Shown in pieces: positions 20,011 through 28,897 of a DNA stretch of 64,000 nt. The position numbers were made by a program, and so were the translations under genes. Under the pieces are notes generated by a model. It was given only the letters and a program-made list of their open reading frames with translations. It did not search any database and was not told the origin of the DNA. How positions within the stretch are numbered: the first letter of the stretch is position 1; the number at the start of each line of letters is the position of its first letter. The DNA lies in contig JAIYDN010000108.1 of NCBI GenBank assembly GCA_027487485.1, forward strand, positions 62,001-126,000. The letters are read 5' to 3'. This DNA is from Planctomycetaceae bacterium (GTDB taxonomy: Bacteria; Planctomycetota; Planctomycetia; Pirellulales; Pirellulaceae).

Positions 20011-21699
20011 ATGAATCTTCAAATTAGCACGTTCCTGTGTTTGCCGCCTTTGATGCGACCAAACTGGGCAATCATAAAATTGTTGGGGTTGAGCTTGGTG
20101 TTCTTGCCGACCAGCGTATTTGCTCAACAGAAGCATGCCCTGTTCGTGGCCGTAAGCGAATACAAACGGCCTCAAAAGATGGCGACGCTGAGGTACCCGG
20201 AGGACGACGCGAGGGCAATCAAGTCGATGTTGGAACGGGTCGACGGATCAGGCTATGAAGTTACCTTGCTGGTAGGTAAAGATGCGACCAAAGATCGGGT
20301 GTCGGACGCTTTAAAAGAAATCGCAAAGAAAGAGGACAGTGACTATTTAATCTTGGGGTTCTTTGGGCACGGAGTTCAATACGGGGCCGATGCCTATTTT
20401 TGCCCTTTTGATACCAACGTTCGCGACGCCGTTGATGCCAGCGGAAACGCTTTGTTTAATGGAAATTTGCCACTTTTGGAGCCAGATCCGAAAACGATGG
20501 TACCCATGAAGGAGATGCTGTCCGCAATGAAAAAATCAGATGCAACGCACAAACTACTCTTAGCGGATTGCTGTCGCGAAGATCCCACTCGTGCTCGAGG
20601 CTTAGCTGGTAGAGCATTTGGTAGCGAACTCAAATTGGAAGACCTTCCTCGAAACTCAGCCGCCATGTTTGCCTGCAGTGAGAAGGAGCAAGCTTATGAA
20701 TTGGATGGAGTCGGCCATGGCGCCTTTACACAAGCATTCTTGGATGCATTCAAGCGAGCCGAAAATCCTACCGCAAATGAGTTGTCCGTGTCGGTATCCC
20801 GAGGGGTACAGAATCTCGTCCGCCCCATGGGGGTGAAGCAGAACGTGAACACTCTTATCAGTGGTGGCGTTATCGATTTGGGAATGGTTAATCCTACCGC
20901 TACGGTTAAGAGTATTACTCCCGAAATGCGTTCATCCAAAGCCCCTATGCTGAATGAACCGGCGGCCGCGATCGCGACCATTCGCAATCGAATCGATATG
21001 CAATTGGTACCGATATCTTCAGGAAAGTTCTGGATGGGATCAACCAACGACGATAAAGATCGATACAAGGACGAAGTTCGGCACGAGGTGACGATTACCA
21101 AACCTTTCTACATGAGCATCACGGAGGTTACTCAGGCCCAATACCAAGCGGTGATGAAAAACAATCCAAGCGTCATGAAACAGCCCGAGCATCCAGTCGA
21201 GAGTGTCAGCTGGAACGATGCGGTTCTCTTCTGTGAAACATTGTCGGCTCTGCCCGAGGAAAAAGCGGCCGGTAGGATTTATCGATTGCCCACCGAGGCC
21301 GAGTGGGAATACGCTTGCCGGGCTGGCCAGGACACTCGCTTTAGTTTCGGTGACGACTCGGTTCGATTATCGGAGTTTGCTTGGTTTAAAGGGAATGCTG
21401 ATGGATCGAAGTCGTCACCGGTCAAGCAGAAGCAGCCCAATGCATGGGGGTTGTACGACATTCATGGAAACGTATACGAATGGTGTACTGATTTTTATGT
21501 CGAAAAAATCCCATCCAAAGAAGCGATCGACCCTTCCGGTCCTGCTGTTGGAAGTGAACGTGTGATGCGAGGAGGTTCGTTCCGAGAGGATGCGAAGTAT
21601 CTGCGTTCAGCTGCCCGAATCAGTTATTCAGCGGTCACGAGCAAAGCATTCATCGGCTTTCGCGTCGTGATGGAACAGCCCCAAGCGGAAAAGAAATGA
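20011..21699 (+). CDS. Exported caspase-like protease fused to FGE-fold domain
   Basis: A 562-residue protein with a signal peptide ending TSVFAQ (residue 39). The caspase domain (about 41-280) has His120 (GFFGHGVQY) and Cys188 (LADCCRED), and matches the preceding caspase gene almost codon for codon over long stretches (for example 20570-20660). After a linker of about 45 residues, residues about 330-558 form an FGE/SUMF1-type fold: GKFWMGSTND, SITEVTQAQYQAV, YRLPTEAEWEYACRAGQ, WGLYDIHGNVYEWC, RGGSFRED and IGFRVVM. Neither redox cysteine of true FGE is present, so the fold is probably a ligand-binding or recognition module that directs the protease. The same caspase-FGE arrangement recurs at 52038. 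Confidence 0.88.
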   Translation: MNLQISTFLCLPPLMRPNWAIIKLLGLSLVFLPTSVFAQQKHALFVAVSEYKRPQKMATLRYPEDDARAIKSMLERVDGSGYEVTLLVGKDATKDRVSDALKEIAKKEDSDYLILGFFGHGVQYGADAYFCPFDTNVRDAVDASGNALFNGNLPLLEPDPKTMVPMKEMLSAMKKSDATHKLLLADCCREDPTRARGLAGRAFGSELKLEDLPRNSAAMFACSEKEQAYELDGVGHGAFTQAFLDAFKRAENPTANELSVSVSRGVQNLVRPMGVKQNVNTLISGGVIDLGMVNPTATVKSITPEMRSSKAPMLNEPAAAIATIRNRIDMQLVPISSGKFWMGSTNDDKDRYKDEVRHEVTITKPFYMSITEVTQAQYQAVMKNNPSVMKQPEHPVESVSWNDAVLFCETLSALPEEKAAGRIYRLPTEAEWEYACRAGQDTRFSFGDDSVRLSEFAWFKGNADGSKSSPVKQKQPNAWGLYDIHGNVYEWCTDFYVEKIPSKEAIDPSGPAVGSERVMRGGSFREDAKYLRSAARISYSAVTSKAFIGFRVVMEQPQAEKK

Positions 21700-21752
21700 C
21701 TTGGATCTGCAATTGTGGTTGGTTGAACAGGCATGCAAGCGGTCTTCCCAAT

Positions 21753-21821
21753 GAGCCTGAGGCGCTAGCCGATTTTCATTGCGGAAGAAGCGAAAAATTT
21801 GGCTAGCGTCTCAGGCTCAAG
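21753..21821 (+). repeat. Intergenic palindromic repeat
   Basis: Left arm GAGCCTGAGGCGCTAGCCGA at 21753, right arm GGCTAGCGTCTCAGGCTCAAG ending at 21821. It starts 54 bp after the caspase-FGE stop and lies 45 bp before the next gene. Confidence 0.85.
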
Positions 21822-21865
21822 AAATGCGATGGGATTCTGTAAGACATACGCTCAGAGGAAACAAA

Positions 21866-23512
21866 ATGAAAAATTCAGAATGGTTTAGTTGGTTAAGCGG
21901 GCTGCTGCTATTGATTTTTGCTAGCCCCGATATTGCACTCTGCCAAGATGCGATATCGGACCAACCTCAAGCGATCACCAACAGCATCGGTATTAAGTTA
22001 GTACCAATCCCAGCCGGCCGATTTACGATGGGCTCTCCAGCCTCCGAGCGTGGTTCTCAGGAGGACGAGGTGCTGCATAAGGTTGATTTGACACAAACCT
22101 ATCATATGGGCGCAACGGAGGTGACGGAGCATCAATGGGCGATGGTGATGGAAGAACCGTTCCGAACGGAAGTGGTCGAGATCCGTGATCCCGAGACAAA
22201 GCGTTTGGTTAAGAAGGAAGAACGACAAATCAAGAACCCCAAGCTGGATAGCCAGTTGCCGATGACCGGAATTTCTTGGGTACAAGCTATGGATTTCTGC
22301 AAGCGATTGGGGCAGTTGCCCGAGGAAAAGAAGGAGGGGCGTAACTATCGGCTGCCAACAGAAGCGGAATGGGAGTATGCCTGTCGGGCAGAATCATCAA
22401 CGGCTTACAGCTATGGTGATGACACTTCTGTCTTAAGCGAATACGCTTGGTACGCCGGCAACAGTCGCGAAGCTAAACCGAAGCCGATAGCACAGAAGCG
22501 AGCGAATACTTGGGGGCTATACGACATGCACGGAAACGTCGCCGAATGGTGTCATGAGTACTATGGAGAGTATTCGGAGGACTTGGTCAGTGATCCCGTA
22601 GGCCCGAAGCGGAAGTCTGTCCCTTGTAAGAGATTGGTTCGAGGCGGTTTCTTTCAAAGCAAAGAATCGCAGTGCCGATCAAGCTGGCGTGGGCAAGTAC
22701 AAGGGCTCGCTCAACCGACGATTGGACTTCGTGTTTTGATGGGCGCTCGGTTGCCCGAGAGAGAGATTGAATATGCCGAGAATGGAATCGGCCAGCGTTT
22801 TGTAAAGATAAATGCGGGGCGGTTTATGATGGGAAGCGAGAACGTAGATGACGAAGAAATTCCAGTACATGAAGTAGTGATTTCTAGATCCTATTTCATG
22901 GCCGAGACAGAGGTTACGCAGGCGCAATGGAAGGTGGTGGCGGATTCTGAGCCTTGGAAAAGTCAATACGGAGCATTCGCAACCGACGGACCAGAGTATC
23001 CCGCAATGGTGAGTTGGACGGCTGCGGTGAACTATTGTCAGCAGTTATCTGAAAGGCCTGAAGAGAAGGCGGCGGGTCGGGTGTATCGGTTGCCAACGGA
23101 GGCGGAGTGGGAGTACGCTTGCAGAGCTGGAACGCAAACTAATTATTGCTTTGGCGATGACGCAAGTGTACTTGCGGATTTCGCATGGTACAGCGACAAA
23201 GAATGGGTCATTGGAGGCAAAAAAAGTGCGTCTGACCTTAGCAAGGTTGCTCATAGACAGCCCAATCAATTTGGCTTATTCGACATGCATGGGAATGTTG
23301 ATGAATGGTGTAGCGATTGGTTCGCAGCGTACGGACCTGCGAAAACAGTTGATCCGACGGGCCCAGTAACAGGTCTCGAACGCATCGCACGCGGTGGCAG
23401 CTTCTGCTCCACCCAGCATGCCTGCCAGTCAGCGTATCGCAATCCCATCAATCCAAACCTTGATGGCGCAAAACCAGGTTTTCGTGTCGTATTTACATCG
23501 ACAAGTAAGTAA
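21866..23512 (+). CDS. Exported protein with two FGE-fold domains
   Basis: 548 residues from the ATG at 21866 (AGAGGA about 8 bases upstream; the open frame continues upstream to 21779 but runs through the palindromic repeat). A signal peptide ends near ALCQD. Domain 1 (about 38-295) has GRFTMGSPASERGSQEDE, TEVTEHQWAMVMEE, YRLPTEAEWEYACRAES, WGLYDMHGNVAEWC and RGGFFQSKESQC. Domain 2 (about 305-548) has GRFMMGSENVDDEE, AETEVTQAQWK, YRLPTEAEWEYACRAGT, FGLFDMHGNVDEWC and RGGSFCSTQHAC. Each domain keeps only the second of the two FGE active-site cysteines in proper position. Enzymatic FGE activity is therefore unlikely; binding is more probable. Domain 1 is nearly identical at DNA level to domain 1 of the next two genes. 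Confidence 0.87.
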   Translation: MKNSEWFSWLSGLLLLIFASPDIALCQDAISDQPQAITNSIGIKLVPIPAGRFTMGSPASERGSQEDEVLHKVDLTQTYHMGATEVTEHQWAMVMEEPFRTEVVEIRDPETKRLVKKEERQIKNPKLDSQLPMTGISWVQAMDFCKRLGQLPEEKKEGRNYRLPTEAEWEYACRAESSTAYSYGDDTSVLSEYAWYAGNSREAKPKPIAQKRANTWGLYDMHGNVAEWCHEYYGEYSEDLVSDPVGPKRKSVPCKRLVRGGFFQSKESQCRSSWRGQVQGLAQPTIGLRVLMGARLPEREIEYAENGIGQRFVKINAGRFMMGSENVDDEEIPVHEVVISRSYFMAETEVTQAQWKVVADSEPWKSQYGAFATDGPEYPAMVSWTAAVNYCQQLSERPEEKAAGRVYRLPTEAEWEYACRAGTQTNYCFGDDASVLADFAWYSDKEWVIGGKKSASDLSKVAHRQPNQFGLFDMHGNVDEWCSDWFAAYGPAKTVDPTGPVTGLERIARGGSFCSTQHACQSAYRNPINPNLDGAKPGFRVVFTSTSK

Positions 23513-23610
23513 CAAATTAGCAAATGCTGCGCAATTAGCGAGACAGCCCAAATAGCGAACGAGGCTAGTTTGTTTCGAGTTATGCCAACATTGAACTTGA
23601 GAGAAACAAA

Positions 23611-24519
23611 ATGAAAAAAGTCATCCGGTTTGATTGGGTATTAGGACTGTCGCTAATGATGTCAGTTAGCCCTACGGACGTCCGCAGTCAGGATGCAATA
23701 TCGAACCAGCCTCGATCGCTCACCAACAGCATCGGCATGAAGTTGGCTCCAATCCCAGCAGGCCGATTTACGATGGGCTCACCAGCCTCCGAGCGTGGTT
23801 CTCAAGAGGACGAGGTGCTTCACAAAGTGGACCTGACTCAAGATTTTCATTTCGGGACAACAGAGGTGACGGAACACCAATGGGCGATGGTGATGGAAGA
23901 ACCATTCCGAACGGAAGTGGTCGAGATCCGTGACCCGGATACGAAGCGACTATTAAAAAAGGAAGAAAAGCAAATCAAGAATCCCAAGCTGGATAGCCAA
24001 TTACCGATCACCGACATCTCTTGGGCCCAAGCAGTCGAATTCTGCAAGCGTTTGGGACAGTTGCCCGAGGAAAAGAAAGAGGGGCGTAACTATCGGCTAC
24101 CCACCGAGGCAGAGTGGGAGTATGCCTGTCGGTCTGAAACAACGACGGCTTACAGCTTCGGTGAAAACGCTTCTCTATTTGGCGACAAGGACGCTTCCAT
24201 CTTGAGCGACTACGCATGGCACTTTGGTAACACTCGTGGGGATAAACCGATGCCGGTGGGTCAGAAGGGAGCGAATGCTTGGGGGCTTTACGACATGCAT
24301 GGAAACGTGGCGGAATGGTGTCATGACTATTACGGTGAATATGCAGATGGCATTTCGCGCAATCCCGTCGGGCCAGACAAATTGAATTCAATCCATCGGG
24401 TTTTCCGTGGTGGATCGTACCAAAGCAAAGAATCAAAGTGCCGATCGGGGTGTCGGGGACATACGCCGGAGCAAGGTCAGTCAACGATTGGGGTTCGCGT
24501 CGTCTTGACGATGGAATAG
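23611..24519 (+). CDS. Exported single FGE-fold protein, truncated by stop relative to paralogues
   Basis: A 302-residue protein with an ATG after GAGAGAAAC and a signal peptide ending DVRSQD. One FGE-fold domain carries GRFTMGSPASERGSQEDE, TTEVTEHQWAMVMEE, YRLPTEAEWEYACRSE, WGLYDMHGNVAEWC, RGGSYQSKESKC and IGVRVVL. Its neighbours have two such domains. Here a TAG at 24517-24519 ends the protein at the domain boundary, and a damaged second domain follows in the next 500 bases. The remaining domain is complete and could still fold and be secreted. The 97 bp before it resemble the leader before 26958. Confidence 0.85.
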   Translation: MKKVIRFDWVLGLSLMMSVSPTDVRSQDAISNQPRSLTNSIGMKLAPIPAGRFTMGSPASERGSQEDEVLHKVDLTQDFHFGTTEVTEHQWAMVMEEPFRTEVVEIRDPDTKRLLKKEEKQIKNPKLDSQLPITDISWAQAVEFCKRLGQLPEEKKEGRNYRLPTEAEWEYACRSETTTAYSFGENASLFGDKDASILSDYAWHFGNTRGDKPMPVGQKGANAWGLYDMHGNVAEWCHDYYGEYADGISRNPVGPDKLNSIHRVFRGGSYQSKESKCRSGCRGHTPEQGQSTIGVRVVLTME

Positions 24520-25022
24520 TCTGCAACAGAGGGTGTTGTAAATTGGATTGGGCAGCGTCTCGTCAAGATTCCTGCGGGTCGTTTTCTCATGGGGAGCGAA
24601 AAAGGAAAATCCGATGAGAATCCAGTTCATGAAGTGCGGAGTGGGAGTATGCTTGTCGTGGCGGCTTGGCGACAGAATATGGCTTCGGGGATGATGAGAA
24701 TAAACTGATTGACTACGCTTGGTTCGGCGACTCAAAAACCAACAGTTCTGCGCAAGTTGCCAAGAAAGCTGCAAATGCTTTTGGCTTGTACGATATGCAC
24801 GGCAATGTGTGGGAGTGGTGTAGCGATTTGTATGGAAACTACCGCAGCGCAGCGTCGACAGATTTGACTGGCTCAGCAACGAGAGATAAACGTGTACTTC
24901 GCGGTGGTAGCTGGAATACTACATATGCGCTTTGTAAATCGGCGCGCCGTTCTTGGTCAGCTGCTCCAGTCCGGAGTAATGGCGTGGGATTTCGGGTCGT
25001 CCTAGAGTCGGGCGGTAAGTAA
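24520..25022 (+). pseudogene. Decayed second FGE-fold domain
   Basis: Continues in frame from the stop at 24519 (EGVVNWIGQRLVKIPAGRF, then MGSEKGKSDENPVHEV). It then jumps at about 24635 directly into the motif GCGGAGTGGGAGTATGC (EWEYAC), so about 200 bp of the domain are missing and the frame shifts. The shifted frame continues from about 24640 to 25022 with GFGDDENKL, FGLYDMHGNVWEWC, RGGSWNTTYALC and VGFRVVLES. The comparison is domain 2 of the gene at 21866. The frame from 24666 to 25022 is therefore a remnant and not a real small gene. Confidence 0.85.
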
Positions 25023-25091
25023 GAACTCAACGTTGACCTCTCGCTGTGTTTTCTTATCTTCTAGTCTGACCGAATCCTTGGAAAAACATTT

Positions 25092-25229
25092 ATGAACGAC
25101 AAATTTCTTATCCTTGTTGGAGTTGTGTTCGCGGTTAGAGCTCCATTCGATCTGACTGATGTCGAGCGACAGCCCCAGAACTGCGATATTCAGCCGGATC
25201 GAGAGCGGCTTCTCTATTCGACATTATGA
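25092..25229 (+). CDS. Possible small leader peptide overlapping the next gene
   Basis: 45 codons beginning MNDKFLILVGVVFAV, a short hydrophobic N-terminus like a signal or membrane anchor. Its TGA overlaps the ATG of the next gene (TTATGACG, ATG at 25226), the arrangement of translational coupling. A GGAAAA stretch lies before the ATG. No family is recognised. It could be a real small membrane peptide or a coupling leader. Confidence 0.4.
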   Translation: MNDKFLILVGVVFAVRAPFDLTDVERQPQNCDIQPDRERLLYSTL

Positions 25230-26488
25230 CGAATTTCGAATCTCTAAAGACTCGCGCGGAAAATCTAGCGTCCATTTCGACAAGCATCGGCGTTGTGTGT
25301 TCTTACCTGGCCGGATTCCCGGATCCAGCCCTGTTGCGCGAGATGTTGAGAGCTACCGCGGCCGATCCAGCCCGGATCGCCGCCGAGGGTGAGTTCATTG
25401 TCGCTGCGGATCGCAACCTTGCGGGACATCTAGCGGCCTTTACCGCGGCAGGACTCAAACTCTTCGGCCAGAACGTGGAGTCCTGGAGTAGCAGGAAGTC
25501 CATGATTCAGAGTATCGATGCGAGGCAACTTCACCTCGTTCGATGTGCCTATCGCGCAATGGCGCTAGACGCGCTCTTTTCGAACGCCGAAGGAGACAAG
25601 AGCGTCGAATTCAAAAGAGGGGAGACCACCGCCGATATACAGCGGCAGCTCGAGTCAATCGAGCCAAAGACGATGGCGTCACCCGATCGGTTTACTCCGA
25701 TCGGCACACCTACAGACGATACACAATTTCTAATCTCAGGGTTCTTGGCCTCAAGATTGGGAGACTCGCATTTTACCGAGAACATACTCGCACTCTGGCG
25801 CAAGATGGGGGGCAATGTGTGGCGGAACGAGGGAGCCCGTTTGCGGGCGTTTGTCGACGGTGATGAGGCAGCATTTCGGGGCAAGGCGACTCTAGGTGAC
25901 CTACTTCGTTTCGCGGCTTTCTCTGCTATCGATGAGCCCACTACGCGTAAGGAGCAGTTTACCCTATATTGCAATCGTACCAAATTGAGCGAATCTCAGA
26001 CACGGGTGGGAGAGGCATTCCTGGTGATGCATGATGAATTGCTCAAAAACAATATTCCGCAGGCAACACTTGAATTGGCGCGAATGCTGTCGGCCATTGA
26101 TCGGGACGACCACTACATGCATTCGTTCGCCAAAGCTGTAAAGCTGGAGCTCTTTGATAAAAGTGATCTGGTCGGGTACTTAGTTGAAATGAAGAAGCTG
26201 GGGAATGACTACGATACCTTTGCCTTCCTAGGTGGCCTCCTACTTCCTCTCGGATCCTTCGATGGCACAGAGATTCGCCCAATGGCAAAGTCAGCGGGCG
26301 ATACAGTCACGTCGGTTTTATACGGATACCTCTTTCGAGATTCAACAACCGAGGTACCGGTCCCCGATGCCAAAGAGCTTCTCACAATGTATTTTGCGGG
26401 TGAGTTCCAAACCAATGAACATCTGCAGTTACTTCGGGACTGCAATAACGCAGAAGAACTTGAGCTCTTGTTGCATTCGACTAAGTAA
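25226..26488 (+). CDS. Uncharacterised 420-residue helical protein
   Basis: Not recognised. It is predominantly alpha-helical by eye, with no signal peptide and no membrane segment. There is a helical middle section (RLGDSHFTENILALWRKMGG) and a C-terminal section with acidic helices (CNNAEELELLLHSTK). Base composition is more GC-rich than the FGE genes on either side, consistent with separate origin. The start overlaps a small upstream frame by ATGA. The next gene, a HAD-type phosphatase, begins 31 bp downstream, so the pair may be one cassette inserted between FGE genes. Confidence 0.6.
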   Translation: MTNFESLKTRAENLASISTSIGVVCSYLAGFPDPALLREMLRATAADPARIAAEGEFIVAADRNLAGHLAAFTAAGLKLFGQNVESWSSRKSMIQSIDARQLHLVRCAYRAMALDALFSNAEGDKSVEFKRGETTADIQRQLESIEPKTMASPDRFTPIGTPTDDTQFLISGFLASRLGDSHFTENILALWRKMGGNVWRNEGARLRAFVDGDEAAFRGKATLGDLLRFAAFSAIDEPTTRKEQFTLYCNRTKLSESQTRVGEAFLVMHDELLKNNIPQATLELARMLSAIDRDDHYMHSFAKAVKLELFDKSDLVGYLVEMKKLGNDYDTFAFLGGLLLPLGSFDGTEIRPMAKSAGDTVTSVLYGYLFRDSTTEVPVPDAKELLTMYFAGEFQTNEHLQLLRDCNNAEELELLLHSTK

Positions 26489-26519
26489 GAACATAATCAC
26501 CGAAATTCTCTACCCAAAA

Positions 26520-26846
26520 ATGACCAATCCAATACGAAAAAAAGAGTCTGTGATCTTCGTCGACGTCGACGACACGCTGATTCGAACATTTGGGACAAAA
26601 CAGATCCCAATACCAAACACGATCCAATATGTTCGCGATATGTTCCATGCTGGAAATTTGCTATATTGCTGGAGTCGTGGCGGTGCTCAATACTCTCGCG
26701 ATGTAGCGACTAAATTGGGCATCGCAGATTGCTTTGTGTGCTTCCTTCCGAAACCTGATGTGGTTGTCGACGATCGGCTTGAACTTCTATTGGAACATTG
26801 CCAGTTCATTCATCCAAATAACGCCGTGACACATCCTTTCGAATAA
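26520..26846 (+). CDS. Small HAD-superfamily phosphatase-like protein
   Basis: 108 residues from the ATG at 26520. Motif I is VDVDDTL with Asp15 and Asp17. A CWSRGGAQYS segment occupies the motif II region (Ser), and PDVVVDDR near residue 80 is the motif IV acidic pair. No cap domain is present, so it resembles minimal HAD phosphatases such as the 3'-phosphatase parts of polynucleotide kinases. The substrate is unknown. A second, broken copy is at 28898 and a C-terminal fragment at 31916-31993 (minus strand). It follows the 420-residue gene by 31 bp. No good ribosome site is visible. Confidence 0.75.
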   Translation: MTNPIRKKESVIFVDVDDTLIRTFGTKQIPIPNTIQYVRDMFHAGNLLYCWSRGGAQYSRDVATKLGIADCFVCFLPKPDVVVDDRLELLLEHCQFIHPNNAVTHPFE

Positions 26847-26957
26847 GCAAATGCTTCGCAATTTTCTAGACAAACCAAATAGCGAGCAAGACTCTTTTTG
26901 AGAGATATGAAAGTCAGCGAACTTTTCCACGCCAACATTGAGCATGAGAGAATCGAA

Positions 26958-28610
26958 ATGAAAAAGGCCATAAGGTATTTTTGGGCAGTTGGACTATCGC
27001 TAATGATTGCAGTTGGCCCGACGGACGTCCGCAGTCAGGATGCAATATCGAACTAACCACAAGCGATCACGAATAGCATCGGGATGAATTTAATTCCGAT
27101 TCCAGCGGGTCGATTTACGATGGGCTCACCAGCTTCCGAGCGTGGTTCTCAGGAGGATGAGGTGCTGCACAAGGTGGACTTGACTCAAGATTTTCACATG
27201 GGGACAACAGAGGTTACCGAACATCAGTGGGCAATGGTGATGGAAGAACCATTCAGGACGGAAGTGGTCGAGATCCGTGATCCCGAGACGAAGCGTTTGG
27301 TGAAGAAAGAAGAACGTCAGATTAAAAACCCGAAGCTGGACAGCCAGTTGCCGGTGACTGGAATTTCTTGGGGGAAAGCGGTGGAGTTCTGCAAGAGATT
27401 GGGGAAGTTGCCAGAGGAGAAAAAAGAGGGACGTAGGTATCGTCTGCCCACGGAATCCGAGTGGGAATACGCGTGTCGGGCAGGAACATCTTCGGCTTTC
27501 AGCCACGGCGATGATGTCGCGGGCTTAAATGAATTCGCGTGGCATTCCGGCAACAGCAGCAATTCGAAAACGATAACGATGCCGGTGGCGCAGAAGCAAG
27601 CGAATGCGTGGGGGCTATACGACATGCATGGAAACGTTGCCGAATGGTGTAATGACTACTATGGCGATTATGCGGAGGACTTGGTGAGTAATCCTACTGG
27701 GCCAAAGAAGTTATCCTCACCAAAAAGAGTTGTGCGCGGTGGTACTATCGCGAGCAAAGCATCGCAGTGCCGATCGGGTTGGCGCTCGCAGGCTAATCCC
27801 GCCTCTGGCACGACTCTCACTGGTTTTCGGGTCGCCTTGGTGAATGAATTGGCAACTGGTTTTCCCTCATCTGGATTAGAGAGTGTGGTGAATGGGATTG
27901 GCCAGCGTCTGATCAAGATTCCAGAAGGTCGTTTCCAAATGGGAAGCACGACAGGAAAGAGCTATGAGAAACCTCTGCATAACGTGGTGATCTCTAAATC
28001 CTATTTTATTGCAGATACGGAGGTGACTCAGGAACAATGGATGCTAATAATGAACACAGATCCTTGGAGAGGTAAAGATCACGTGACCGAAGGAGTGGAT
28101 TATCCGGCAACCTATGTGAGTTGGGAGGTTGCCGTCGACTATTGCCAGCGGCTATCTGCGATGCCTGAAGAGAAGGCGGCTGGCCGGATGTATCGGTTGC
28201 CGACGGAAGCGGAATGGGAGTACGCGTGCCGCAGTGGACAGACAACCGACTTTACCTTTGGCAGTATCGAATTCGCATTAGATGAACACGCATGGTACAC
28301 CGCAAATTCAAACAGAACACCGGAAGAAGTAAGGCTAAAACTGCCGAATTCCTGGGGACTATTCGACATGCATGGAAACGTTGCCGAATGGTGTGCAGAT
28401 GGCTTCGACGCGAACGCTTATTCGCTTCGCCGCAAAGAGGTTAAGGATCCGTTCGTAGAAATGGGTACGGAACGTGTAAACCGTGGTGGCAGTTGGCGAG
28501 TCATTGCGGGGGATTGCCGGTCATCGCGTCGAGGCGTGAACTTGCCGGACTTCCGGGGTGATAGCTTGGGCTTTCGTGTCTGCATGCAGTCAAACCGCAA
28601 AGACGAGTAG
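26958..28610 (+). pseudogene. Double FGE-fold gene with a stop codon after the signal peptide
   Basis: The original start is the ATG at 26958: the following 32 codons encode a signal peptide (MKKAIRYFWAVGLSLM to VRSQD) matching that of the gene at 23611. Codon 33 is TAA (27054-27056), where the paralogue has CAA (Gln). The same frame is then open from 27057 to 28610. A restart at ATG 27084 would give 508 residues without a signal peptide. Two complete FGE-fold domains follow: domain 1 (TTEVTEHQWAMVMEE, YRLPTESEWEYACRAGT, RGGTIASKASQC) and domain 2 (ADTEVTQEQWM, FDMHGNVAEWC, RGGSWRVIAGDC, LGFRVCM). The protein body is intact, so the lesion looks recent; a sequencing error cannot be excluded. 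Confidence 0.8.
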
Positions 28611-28622
28611 ACGCAGCTTAAG

Positions 28623-28656
28623 CCACGAAAGAGCACAGAGCACACAAAAAGGAATG
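28623..28656 (+). repeat. Dispersed CCACGAAAGAGCACAGAG repeat, copy 2
   Basis: CCACGAAAGAGCACAGAGCA followed by CACAAAAAGGAATG, directly after the FGE pseudogene. Copies 1 and 3 are at 8225 and 51770. Confidence 0.65.
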
Positions 28657-28897
28657 CAATCAACTCTTCGATAAAGTTTCTGGAAGTGGCCGTATAGTTG
28701 TCGAAGATGGGGGCTTTTCATTTGTGCGCTTTTGCGGAAGCGATGCATTTTTTGGAGCCACCGCAAACTTTTCTTTGATTTTCCTTTTTCTAGAAAGTTT
28801 TAAGAAACTTGGGAAGATACAATTCTTGCCGTCGTTCAATATTCGGCGCCAGGACGAAGAAAACTTACACGCTTCGTGGTCTGTCCCGGATGAAACA
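28650..28897 (+). repeat. Duplicated ~250-bp leader segment, copy 1
   Basis: Alignable by eye with 36998-37262 over nearly its whole length: CAATCAACTCTTCGATAAAG, GGGCTTTTCATTTGTGC, AGCGATGCATTT, TTTCCTTTTTCTAGAAAG, CTTGGGAA, CCGTCGTTCAATATTC and GTCCCGGATGAAA. Copy 1 runs into a HAD gene copy and copy 2 into a NADAR-gene fragment. The last 30 bp (CTTCGTGGTCTGTCC) recur before the intact NADAR gene at 43410. Confidence 0.75.

Noticed and set aside
24666-25022. Separate small FGE-like gene
   Set aside because: Its sequence starts inside the EWEYAC motif and lacks the first half of the domain; comparison with the paralogue shows it is the shifted remnant of a second domain.
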